64,000 nucleotides of DNA, taken from positions 178,152 to 242,151 of the forward strand of contig NZ_BDDS01000007.1 in the NCBI RefSeq assembly GCF_001653135.1. The letters are read 5' to 3'. This document shows, piece by piece, positions 24,999 to 32,674 of this stretch; position 1 is the stretch's first letter; each line of letters starts with the position of its first letter. The notes beneath the pieces were generated by a model. That model saw only the letters and a program-made list of their open reading frames with translations, did not search any database and had not been told where the DNA came from. The position numbers and the translations under genes are program-made. The stretch comes from Pseudoalteromonas neustonica. Lineage in GTDB: Bacteria > Pseudomonadota > Gammaproteobacteria > Enterobacterales > Alteromonadaceae.

Positions 24999-26369
24999 AT
25001 GAAGCAGTTTAATCGTCGAGACTTTTTAAAAGCGGCTAGTGCAGCGGCTGCAGCAAGTGTTGTGGCAGGGTGTGCAAGTGGTGTTAATGGCGGAGCAGTT
25101 ACGCCAGCACAACAAGGGCGTTCAGTTATTGGTTTAATTGCACCAAAAATGGATGTTGTACGGGTGGGCTTTATAGGTGTAGGCCAGCGTGGTTATGGCC
25201 ATGTAAAACGCATGAGTCATATTGCGGGTACTAAGATAACAGCCATTTGTGATACGCATACAGAAGTACTCGAACGTTCAGCAAAATTCTTAACAGATAA
25301 AGGCCTTCCAAAGCCTGCGCTATATTCAGGAGCTGATAACGCCTATCAAGAAATGCTTAATCGCGATGATATTGATATTGTTATTATTTCAACCCCCTGG
25401 GCATGGCATGCTCCGATGGCGATTGATACTATGAATAGCGGTAAGCACGCATTTGTTGAAGTACCACTGGCATTAACAGTTGAAGAAATGTGGCAAATTG
25501 TCGATACCGCAGAGCGCACCCAAAAGAACTGTATGATGATGGAAAACGTCAACTACGGCCGCGATGAGTTAATGGTATTGAATATGGTTCGCCAAGGTGT
25601 ATTTGGCGAGTTATTGCATGGTGAAGCGGCGTATATTCATGAGCTACGTTGGCAGATGAAAGAGCTTGAGCATAAAACGGGCTCTTGGCGTACTGCGTGG
25701 CATGCTCAGCGTGATGGTAACTTATACCCAACACATGGCTTAGGGCCGGTATCACAGTATATGAATATTAACCGTGGCGATCGTTTTGATTTTTTAACGT
25801 CGATGAGCTCACCCGCTTTAGGGCGCAGTGCCTACGCTAAAAAAGAGTTTCCTGCAGATCATCAACGCAATCAACTTAACTACATCGCTGGTGACATGAA
25901 CACCACGCTTATCAAAACAATCAAAGGGCGCAGTATTATGGTCCAGCACGATACGACTACACCAAGGCCTTATTCTCGCCATAATTTAATTCAAGGCACT
26001 AATGGTGTGTTTGCTGGTTTTCCAAATCGTATCGCGCTTGAAGAAGGCGGCTCTAAGAGTTTTCATGAGTGGGATTATGAAATGGAAGATTGGTATAAAA
26101 AATATGATCATCCGTTATGGACTAAAATGGGTGAAGAAGCGCAGCGTAATGGCGGGCATGGCGGCATGGACTTTTTAATGTTTTGGCGCATGATTTATTG
26201 TTTACGCAATGGCGAAGCTTTAGATCAAGATGTATACGATGGCGCAGCATGGTCGGTTATATCGCCGTTATCGGCGCAGTCAGTCAGCAGCCGCAGTGCA
26301 TCAATTGATATCCCTGATTTCACTCGGGGTGCTTGGAAAAATGCCCAACCATTAGGTATTGTTAGCTAG
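24999..26369 (+). CDS. GH109 family glycosidase (probable alpha-N-acetylgalactosaminidase), Tat-exported
   Basis: A 456-residue Gfo/Idh/MocA-fold protein. The N-terminus [20 protein letters not shown] is a twin-arginine signal, followed by VVAGC, a possible lipobox (Cys25). The NAD-binding [17 protein letters not shown] starts at about residue 56. [12 protein letters not shown] and [20 protein letters not shown] are seen in GH109 enzymes, as is the [16 protein letters not shown] block with the catalytic histidine. GH109 hydrolyses alpha-GalNAc with a tightly bound NAD. Tat export fits folding with the cofactor. The freed amino sugar could feed the kinase and nucleotidyltransferase upstream. 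Confidence 0.88.
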   Translation: MKQFNRRDFLKAASAAAAASVVAGCASGVNGGAVTPAQQGRSVIGLIAPKMDVVRVGFIGVGQRGYGHVKRMSHIAGTKITAICDTHTEVLERSAKFLTDKGLPKPALYSGADNAYQEMLNRDDIDIVIISTPWAWHAPMAIDTMNSGKHAFVEVPLALTVEEMWQIVDTAERTQKNCMMMENVNYGRDELMVLNMVRQGVFGELLHGEAAYIHELRWQMKELEHKTGSWRTAWHAQRDGNLYPTHGLGPVSQYMNINRGDRFDFLTSMSSPALGRSAYAKKEFPADHQRNQLNYIAGDMNTTLIKTIKGRSIMVQHDTTTPRPYSRHNLIQGTNGVFAGFPNRIALEEGGSKSFHEWDYEMEDWYKKYDHPLWTKMGEEAQRNGGHGGMDFLMFWRMIYCLRNGEALDQDVYDGAAWSVISPLSAQSVSSRSASIDIPDFTRGAWKNAQPLGIVS

Positions 26370-26400
26370 GCTAGGGCGTCAGCGCTTTAGTGTACAAATA

Positions 26401-26438
26401 AAAAAGCCCATTAATACGTTGTATTAATGGGCTTTTTT
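26401..26438. terminator. Bidirectional terminator between GH109 gene and darP
   Basis: AAAAAGCCCATTAATAC pairs perfectly with GTATTAATGGGCTTTTTT around a 3-base loop and serves both convergent genes. Confidence 0.92.
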
Positions 26439-26458
26439 AATATCAATAATATTTAATA

Positions 26459-26986
26459 TTATGACATTATTGTTTCTTTTAAATACTGAAAAAGCTCTTT
26501 ATAGCCTCGTGCTGGCTTTTCTGCTTTAGCTTCTTTGGCAGCATTACGCACTAATTGACGCATTTTTTGACGCTCTAGTGCAGGGTAATCTTCAATTGTT
26601 TGATTAATTAAATCATCACCTTGTGCTATTAAGTCACTACGTAATTGCTCAATTTTTTTAATCATAACTTCAGCCTGATTATTTTTATTAAGCATGATGT
26701 CGATAATCGCTTTTATGTCTTCGATGTTTTCAACAGTACGTAATGTTTTTGCTATGTAGTTTAGGTGGCGACGGTATGCATCGCTCTTGTTACTGATTTT
26801 ATCAGCAACAACCATTGCAGCTTTTAAATCGTCATTTAAGGGTAAGCGTTCGCGCTGCTTTTTCCCCATTTTGGCAATTTCGGAACCCAACTGATGAAAC
26901 TCTTGCGCTTCGCGTTTGAGTTCACTTTTTGATACATAGATAATTTCTTCTTCAATTTCAGCAGGCTTGCCTTTTTTCTTCGCCAT
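26459..26986 (-). CDS. darP: Ribosome biogenesis factor DarP (YjgA, DUF615)
   Basis: A 175-residue, highly charged helical protein of family length. EIIYVSKSELKREAQEFHQL, then MGKKQRERLPL and RRHLNYIAKTLR are the conserved DUF615 blocks; LERQKMRQLVRNA lies near the C-terminus. DarP associates with the 50S subunit and promotes late assembly. It is divergent from pmbA across 134 bases, the same pairing seen in other gammaproteobacteria. Confidence 0.92.
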   Translation of the reverse strand: MAKKKGKPAEIEEEIIYVSKSELKREAQEFHQLGSEIAKMGKKQRERLPLNDDLKAAMVVADKISNKSDAYRRHLNYIAKTLRTVENIEDIKAIIDIMLNKNNQAEVMIKKIEQLRSDLIAQGDDLINQTIEDYPALERQKMRQLVRNAAKEAKAEKPARGYKELFQYLKETIMS

Positions 26987-27120
26987 GGGGTGCTCATATA
27001 ATAACGTTAACTGTCGGCATTATACGCGATTCTTTTAATGATTAATATTAGCTGATGCAATGCGATGAGTGTGTTAGCATTTAAGTATATTGTAAGCGTT
27101 ACAAGCTCAGGACCTAAAAT

Positions 27121-28470
27121 ATGAAAAGCCAACAGCAAGATCCTATTTACACTCAGATTTCTCAAGTCAAAGATGCCGTGGCAGAAGTGCTAGAGCATGC
27201 AAAAAAACTTGGTGCAACTGGAGCCGAAGCGGCAATGTCGAGCACATCGGGTTTATCGGTAAGCACACGTATGGGTGAGGTCGAAACGATTGAGTTTAAC
27301 CAAGACGGTGGATTGGGGATCAGCGTTTATGTTGGCAATCATAAAGGGTCTGCATCAACGGCTGATTTAAATCCTAAAACGTTACGTACCGTCGTCGAAA
27401 AAGCAATTGATATTGCAAAGTTCACATCTGATGACCCGCATAATGGTGTTGCCGATAAGGAATTACTTGAATTTGCTCCACTTGATTTAGATTTATACCA
27501 CCCATGGGATGTGAGCCCTGAAGAGGGTATCGAGTTATGTCATGCGGCAGAACAAGCTGCACTCAATGCTGATGAGCGCATTGTGAATTCTGACGGCGCT
27601 AGTTTTTCATCACATCAAGGCTTACGAGTATATGGTAATAGCCATGGCTTAATCACTGGTTACCCGCGCACACGTCATAGCATTAGCACTATGGTGATAG
27701 GTAAAGATGGCGAACAAATGCAGCGTGATTCTGCGTACACTGTAGCACGTGACCAAGCAGGGTTAAATGATGCGGCTTCAGTTGGTCTGGAAGCTGCCAC
27801 TGAAACGTTAGCAAAACTTAATAGTCAAAAGTTAGGCACCATGAAAGTCCCGGTTGTTTTTAGAGCTGATATTGCCAACTCATTGTTTGGGCATTTAGTG
27901 TCGGCTATTGGCGGTGGTGCACTATATCGTAAATCGAGTTTTTTATTAGACAGCTTAGGTAAACAGGTATTTAGCAATTGCGTTAATATTTCAGAACGTC
28001 CGCATATTTTAAAAGGCTTAGCGTCATCTCCTTTTGATAGTGAAGGTGTAAAAACAATTGATCGTGAGATCATTCAAGGTGGCCAGTTACAAACTTATTT
28101 ATTAGCGAGCTACGCTGCACGTAAGATGAATATGACACCAACAGGCCATGCTGGTGGCATTCATAATTGGTTGGTTGAGCAAACTCATGCTGACTTAGCT
28201 GCATTATTAAAAACAATGGGCACAGGCTTATTGGTTACAGAGCTAATGGGCCAAGGTGTTAACACAGTAACGGGTGATTACTCTCGTGGCGCAGCGGGTT
28301 TCTGGGTTGAAAATGGTGAAATTCAATATCCAGTGAGTGAAATTACCATTGCCGGTAAGTTACAAGATATGTTTAAGGCAATTAGTGGAATTGGTGGCGA
28401 TATAGAGCGTCGTGGTGGTATTCAAACAGGCTCGGTATTGATTGAACAAATGCAGGTTGCGGGAAGTTAG
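27121..28470 (+). CDS. pmbA: PmbA/TldE subunit of the TldD/E metalloprotease
   Basis: A 449-residue member of the TldD/PmbA family, normal length. The N-terminal AKKLGATGAEAAMSSTSGLS, the middle GYPRTRHSISTMV and the C-terminal GLLVTELMGQGVNTVTGDYS RGAAGFWVENG region are characteristic. TldE pairs with TldD, which carries the metal site, to degrade or mature peptides such as microcins; tldD is not in this window. It is a single gene with a leader shared with divergent darP. Confidence 0.94.
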   Translation: MKSQQQDPIYTQISQVKDAVAEVLEHAKKLGATGAEAAMSSTSGLSVSTRMGEVETIEFNQDGGLGISVYVGNHKGSASTADLNPKTLRTVVEKAIDIAKFTSDDPHNGVADKELLEFAPLDLDLYHPWDVSPEEGIELCHAAEQAALNADERIVNSDGASFSSHQGLRVYGNSHGLITGYPRTRHSISTMVIGKDGEQMQRDSAYTVARDQAGLNDAASVGLEAATETLAKLNSQKLGTMKVPVVFRADIANSLFGHLVSAIGGGALYRKSSFLLDSLGKQVFSNCVNISERPHILKGLASSPFDSEGVKTIDREIIQGGQLQTYLLASYAARKMNMTPTGHAGGIHNWLVEQTHADLAALLKTMGTGLLVTELMGQGVNTVTGDYSRGAAGFWVENGEIQYPVSEITIAGKLQDMFKAISGIGGDIERRGGIQTGSVLIEQMQVAGS

Positions 28471-28486
28471 GTTAAAGCTTGAAGTT

Positions 28487-28528
28487 GTAAGCCGTAAGCC
28501 GTCAGCCGTCAGCCGTCAGTCATAAGCA
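28487..28528. repeat. 7-bp tandem repeat (GTAAGCC / GTCAGCC), six units
   Basis: Units in order: GTAAGCC, GTAAGCC, GTCAGCC, GTCAGCC, GTCAGTC, ATAAGCA. The array starts 17 bases after the pmbA stop. Neighbouring units differ by one base, showing both amplification and drift. Confidence 0.85.
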
Positions 28529-28535
28529 TAACATT

Positions 28536-28614
28536 GTGCGGGGTAAACTCCCGCCTACAGGTATGATTAACTCAGATATTTGGGTTTGTTGTAGGCGGGG
28601 CTTTACGCCGCGCA
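28536..28614. repeat. REP-B element (full unit)
   Basis: TGCGGGGTAAACTCCCGCCT AC pairs with GTAGGCGGGGCTTTACGCCG C around about 33 bases. Same family as at 14812. Confidence 0.85.
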
Positions 28615-28658
28615 AATCGGTTATCTTTTTATTATCCAATTTTAAATAAAAACACTTT

Positions 28659-28684
28659 ACCTCAACTATTGTTGAGGTTTTATT
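28659..28684 (+). terminator. Hairpin with T-rich tail before the VOC gene
   Basis: ACCTCAAC pairs with GTTGAGGT around TATT, followed by TTTATTGTG. It could end transcripts from pmbA. Confidence 0.55.
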
Positions 28685-28719
28685 GTGACTTAAATTATTT
28701 TAAATAAAGGGTATTTATT

Positions 28720-29136
28720 ATGTATTTAGAGCACGTAAATTTGGTGGTGAGTAATGTTGATGAGATGCTACATTTTTATAAGGCCGCTTTTCCACATTGG
28801 TCAATCAGAAGCGAAGGGCGAGGTGATTGGCATGGAAAACCACGTAAATGGTTGCACTTTGGAGATGACCGCCAGTATCTAGCACTTAGCGATAATGGTG
28901 AGCAACCTAATCGTAATCTAACAGGACACCAAGTTGGCCTTGCGCATTTTGCTTATGTGACTAGTAATATAGCTGCGGTTATTTCGCGTTTAGAAAATGC
29001 GGGTTATAGCATTGCTAAACCAGGTGCAGATAATCCATTCAGGAAAAATGTGTACTTTATTGATCCTGCTGGTTTTGAAGTAGAGTTTGTTGAGTATTTA
29101 AGTGATATTCCCAGTGAGCGAAATAACGATTTATGA
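28720..29136 (+). CDS. VOC (glyoxalase/bleomycin-resistance fold) family protein
   Basis: A 138-residue single-domain VOC protein. Metal-ligand positions can be picked out: His5 in YLEHVNLVVSNV, the histidine of VGLAHFAYVTSN and the glutamate of DPAGFEVEFVEYL, the usual HxH/E pattern. Typical substrates are small metabolites; nothing here names one. The RBS is weak (AAAGGG) 10 bases before the ATG. It stands alone between repeat blocks. Confidence 0.8.
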   Translation: MYLEHVNLVVSNVDEMLHFYKAAFPHWSIRSEGRGDWHGKPRKWLHFGDDRQYLALSDNGEQPNRNLTGHQVGLAHFAYVTSNIAAVISRLENAGYSIAKPGADNPFRKNVYFIDPAGFEVEFVEYLSDIPSERNNDL

Positions 29137-29185
29137 TTTGGGACAAAATTCAAACCGAATCATCACAGCCAAACACAGCTATCAT

Positions 29186-30010
29186 CACGGCTAAAGCCTG
29201 TTCCTACGATATACCCGCACGTAGGGGAGCGCTTTAGCGCCGATGGGTTTCGCATGCTATTCAAACAAAATATTAACAGCCAAACGAATCATCATAGCCA
29301 AACACAACTATTATCACGGCTAAAGCCTGTTCCTACGATATACCCGCACGTAGGAGCGCGCTTTAGCGCCGATGGGTTTCACGCTATTCAAACAAAATAT
29401 TAACAGCCAAACCGAATCATCACAGCCAAACACAGCTATTATCACGGCTAAAGCCTGTTCCTACGATATACCCGCACGTAGGAGAGCGCTTTAGCGCCGA
29501 TGGGTTTCACGCTATTCAAACAAAATATTAACAGCCAAACCGAATCATCACAGCCAAACACAACTATTATCAAGGCTGAAGCCTGTTCCTACGATATACC
29601 TGCACGTAGGAGCGCGCTTTAGCGCCGATGGGTTTCACGCTATTCAAACAAAATATTAACAGCCAAACCGAGTCATCACAGCCAAACACAGCTATTATCA
29701 CGGCTAAAGCCTGTTCCTACGATATACCCGCACGTAGGAGCGCGCTTTAGCGCCGATGGGTTCCGCATGCTATTCAAACAAAATATTAACAGCCAAACCG
29801 AATCATCACAGCCAAACACGACTATTATCACGGCTAAAGCCTGTTCCTACGATATACCTGCACGTAGGAGCGCGCTTTAGCGCCGATGGGTTTCACGCTA
29901 TTCAAACAAAATATTAACAGTCAAACCGAATCATCACAGCCAAACACAGCTATTATCACGGCTAAAGCCTGTTCCTACGATATTCCTGCACGTAGGAGGG
30001 CGCTTTAATA
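29186..30010. repeat. REP-A array, 7 copies (minus-oriented)
   Basis: Copies start at 29186, 29315, 29443, 29571, 29699, 29829 and 29957: steps 129, 128, 128, 128, 130, 128, the most regular array in the window. The spacers are near-identical (TATTCAAACAAAATATTAAC AGCCAAACCG...). The last copy is cut within its second arm exactly where the DUF1707 gene ends. It fills the convergent space between the VOC and DUF1707 genes. Confidence 0.95.
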
Positions 30011-30661
30011 CTTATCTTTTCCTTGCCAGCTTGTTTTTAGGCTGTTGGCAAAGCTGACAAACTTTTCTTTTATTGTGCGTTTAATTTTTATTTCAACTGA
30101 GCCAAGCACCACTTTGCCTTCAATGGTAATTGTTGGCCCTTGATGTTTATTGAGCGACACCGATTTATTTTCGACACTACCAACAACACTGAATATTTTA
30201 GAAACCACGTTAACGTGCTCAGGTACATAAATTTCGTCACTGCCTAATAAGCAATTTACATGGATAGTAATGTGTTGGTGCTGAAAAATAGCATCTGTAA
30301 AATCTAATTCTATTGAACCAAGTAGGTTAGTAAGATGGATCACCTTTGGCACAACCCACTGGCCACTGCGTTCGTTTGACCCAAGAATACTACGTAGGTG
30401 CAGTCCTTCATCACTAGTGTTGTTACTGTAGTTAGGAGAAAACTGGGCACGTTTTTCAGATTGATAGCTACTGTCGGCTTTTAATTCTAAGTCACTCACC
30501 AGATCGATTAGAGTTTGGTTGTTTGTGGCTTCCATTGCTTGGTCCAATCGACGCTCAAAGGCTTCTGCAGAAATAACCGCGTGGCTGTAGTTATAGATTA
30601 ATTGATCAATAACTTGTTCACGCACTTGTTCAATTGGGCGATCTTCTAATTTTACAGTCAT
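30005..30661 (-). CDS. DUF1707 / LiaF-C-like protein
   Basis: A 218-residue soluble protein with two parts. Residues 1-60 resemble the DUF1707 (SHOCT-like) helical domain: VISAEAFERRLDQAMEATN, then LIDLVSDLEL. Residues 90-200 are a repetitive beta domain with three LLGS(D/I)E or VLGSVEIK turns, as in LiaF C-terminal or DUF2154 domains. The family occurs in envelope-stress proteins, but this one has no transmembrane segment. Its TAA stop lies inside a truncated REP-A copy, so the original C-terminus may have been altered. It is divergent from the BON gene. Confidence 0.7.
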   Translation of the reverse strand: MTVKLEDRPIEQVREQVIDQLIYNYSHAVISAEAFERRLDQAMEATNNQTLIDLVSDLELKADSSYQSEKRAQFSPNYSNNTSDEGLHLRSILGSNERSGQWVVPKVIHLTNLLGSIELDFTDAIFQHQHITIHVNCLLGSDEIYVPEHVNVVSKIFSVVGSVENKSVSLNKHQGPTITIEGKVVLGSVEIKIKRTIKEKFVSFANSLKTSWQGKDKY

Positions 30662-30935
30662 GAGTTTTCCTTTGAGTGACTTTGTTGTTTTGTAATGGCT
30701 CTTTTGTAAAGCAAAGCTTAGGCCATTTTTTTAGTTGTTAAAAATCAGCTGTTTATTTATTTCAAAGATACTTTACCTTTTAAAATTAATGAAATATTAA
30801 CGAACAACACTATTAATTGGTTTATTTAACAACCATGAGAACAAATTACTTAATAGCCTGTAAATTATTACCACACGTTGAAAGAGAGATAAACTAGGTT
30901 TGATTTAAGTTGTTGATATTAAAGGTTTAAAAAGT

Positions 30936-30950
30936 TGGCCTGATGTTCGC
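30936..30950 (+). promoter_or_regulatory. Candidate sigma-54 (-24/-12) promoter of the BON gene
   Basis: TGGCCTGATGTTCGC keeps the invariant GG-N10-GC spacing and matches 9 of 11 fixed positions of TGGCACGNNNNTTGC. A start about 12 bases downstream would give a leader of about 26 bases with a good RBS (AAAGGAAA). The rest of 30662-30935 is AT-rich and shows no gene; it could hold activator sites. rpoN itself is encoded at 36079. Confidence 0.45.
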
Positions 30951-30987
30951 ATTACTCTAATTGTCTTAAATCAAAAGGAAAAAGATT

Positions 30988-31545
30988 ATGAAAACATTTA
31001 ACAAATCTATTATTGCCGCTTTAGTTCTTGGTACAACTGCTATGAGTGCTCAAGCAAGTAGCTGGGAAAATGAAAGTAAAGATGCTTGGATTGATGGAAA
31101 GGCGGAAACAGTTCTTTTAATGAACACTAACCTAAACAATTTTGACATTAACACAGATGTAAAAAATGGCAAGGTTGTACTGACAGGTAAAGTTGAAAGC
31201 GAGCTTGATAAAGAGTTAGCTGAAGAACTAGTACTAAGTCTTGATGGTGTACTGGGCGTAAATAATGAGCTTACCGTTGTAAAAAATGCTGAAATCAAGC
31301 ACAACGATAACGATAGCGTTGAAAGTGACTTAACTGACGCAAAGATTAGTACTGTTATTACTACACGTTATTTATTCAACTCAGAAGTTGGCGGTACAGA
31401 TATTGATGTAGATACTGACAAAGGTGTTGTGACACTCAATGGTACAGTAGACTCTGATGCTGAAAAGCAACTTGCGGTTAAAATTGCTAAAAATGCTGAA
31501 GATGTACGTGATGTAGTTGATAATTTAACTATTATCGCAGAGTGA
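30988..31545 (+). CDS. Periplasmic two-BON-domain protein (OsmY-like)
   Basis: A 185-residue protein with a Sec signal peptide (cleavage after SAQA, about residue 23) and two BON domains at about residues 36-100 and 115-183, each with the GKVVLTGKV or GVVTLNGTV core and a VxxVxNxLTV end. OsmY-like proteins act as periplasmic chaperones or stress proteins and bind phospholipid or partner proteins. The gene is followed by a small terminator and a Pmp3-family gene, another stress-linked membrane protein. RBS AAAGGAAAAAG. Confidence 0.85.
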   Translation: MKTFNKSIIAALVLGTTAMSAQASSWENESKDAWIDGKAETVLLMNTNLNNFDINTDVKNGKVVLTGKVESELDKELAEELVLSLDGVLGVNNELTVVKNAEIKHNDNDSVESDLTDAKISTVITTRYLFNSEVGGTDIDVDTDKGVVTLNGTVDSDAEKQLAVKIAKNAEDVRDVVDNLTIIAE

Positions 31546-31559
31546 TTTTAGTTAGAAAC

Positions 31560-31582
31560 GCCCAGCTAGGCTGGGCTTTCTA
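31560..31582 (+). terminator. Short terminator after the BON gene
   Basis: GCCCAGC/GCTGGGC around TAG, followed by TTTCTACTC. The T tract is short; read-through into the next gene is plausible. Confidence 0.55.
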
Positions 31583-31606
31583 CTCTTATAACAAGGAGTG
31601 TAAACA

Positions 31607-31765
31607 ATGGATTTAATACGTATTTTATTATCGGTTTTAATTCCGCCTTTAGGTGTGTTTTTACAAGTTGGCCTAGGTGCACAATTTTGGATTAATATTT
31701 TATTAACGCTATTAGGTTATTTTCCAGGCCTAATACATGCAATATACATTATTGCGAAACGTTAA
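31607..31765 (+). CDS. YqaE/Pmp3-family small membrane protein
   Basis: A 52-residue protein, typical length. It opens with MDLIRILLSVLIPPLGVFLQ, the family motif (PPLGVFL), then a short loop VGLGAQFWINI and a second helix LLGYFPGLIHAIYI ending in AKR. Two membrane helices. Yeast Pmp3 and bacterial relatives affect membrane potential and salt tolerance. RBS AAGGAG lies 10 bases upstream. It probably shares regulation with the BON gene by read-through. Confidence 0.9.
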   Translation: MDLIRILLSVLIPPLGVFLQVGLGAQFWINILLTLLGYFPGLIHAIYIIAKR

Positions 31766-31885
31766 ATTTATTAGTTAGCGACAAGGAATGAACAGCAAGG
31801 ACGGTAGCATATTCAAACCATTTCAAAATATGAATTTCTGTATCTTGAGGTTGTTTGGGTATATAAAGCGTAGCAGGAGATCTTT

Positions 31886-31999
31886 ATGGAAAAGGTAGCG
31901 CAACACAATCAGGAAGAAAAAACACGCCCCCCAAAAGCGTTATGGACAGCGCAACAGTGGAAGCGAGTTATTGATATGACCCAAGGAATGAACAAATAA
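31886..31999 (+). CDS. Small hypothetical protein, 37 residues
   Basis: An ATG with AGGAGA six bases upstream opens 37 codons. The protein is MEKVAQHNQEEKTRPPKALW then TAQQWKRVIDMTQGMNK: polar, mixed charge, no signal or membrane segment, one tryptophan in each half. I recognise no family. Support is the strong ribosome site and position after the BON/Pmp3 pair. Confidence 0.45.
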   Translation: MEKVAQHNQEEKTRPPKALWTAQQWKRVIDMTQGMNK

Positions 32000-32674
32000 T
32001 CAAGTTGATTAGTTAAGGATAATAAAAACTACAAGGATTGGCTCAGGAGTTAAAAGGATATTTATATTTATACGGACATTTTTGGAACTGCCTATTTAAG
32101 GTATGTGTTTGCACAAGGATCAAAAAGGATTTTAGCTAGGATGGTTACATTCAAATTATAAGTGCATGCTATTTACTAATAGAGAGCATGCACTTATGAC
32201 CCACCAGAATTCTTCAGTATTAACTTACGTCCCAAATTTTAAGAAAATCCGCGCAAGGTAAATCCTGCCTGAGGCCGTGGTTAAATCATAGCAGTTTAAA
32301 TTTGTGTAGGCGGGGCTTTATGCCGCGCGAATTTTTTGGAAAAGATATTTGGTTCTAGGAAAGTAATAAATTCTAAGTAAGTAATAAACTAGGCGGGATA
32401 TATGCTTTTTCTGTGTTGTTTCAGGCAGTGTGCGAGGTAAACTCCCGCCTACGGCCATGGTTAAAATCATAGCAGTTTAAATTTGTGTAGGCGGGGCTTT
32501 ATGCCGCGCGAATTTTTTTAAAAGATATTTGGTTCCAGGAAAGTAATAGATTCTAGGTAAGTAATAAACTAGGCAGGATATATGCTTTTTCTGTGTTGTT
32601 TCAGGCAGTGCGCGAGGTAAACTCCCGCCTACGGCGTGGTTAAAATCACTGTTTTAATTTGTGTAGGTACGCTC
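32000..32674. repeat. Gene-free stretch with 2.5 tandem copies of a 176-181 bp REP-B unit
   Basis: 32000-32248 shows nothing recognisable. From 32249, REP-B arms alternate: GTGTAGGCGGGGCTTTATGC C at about 32304 and 32485 and a truncated GTGTAGG at 32661, giving steps of 181 and 176 bases, with GCGAGGTAAACTCCCGCCTA C arms between them. The sequence between arms (AAAGATATTTGGTT, AAGTAATAAACTAGGC) is also duplicated. The last arm is cut at the mgtE stop. Confidence 0.85.

Noticed and set aside
12184..30010. A REP-associated (RAYT, Y1) transposase for the arrays
   Set aside because: No protein with the HUH motif and C-terminal tyrosine helix is encoded in the window; if it exists it is elsewhere.
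31781..31891. 35-codon ORF MNSKDGSIFKPF... with AAGGA upstream
   Set aside because: It overlaps the better supported 37-codon ORF, and its sequence is basic without features; too weak to list as a gene.
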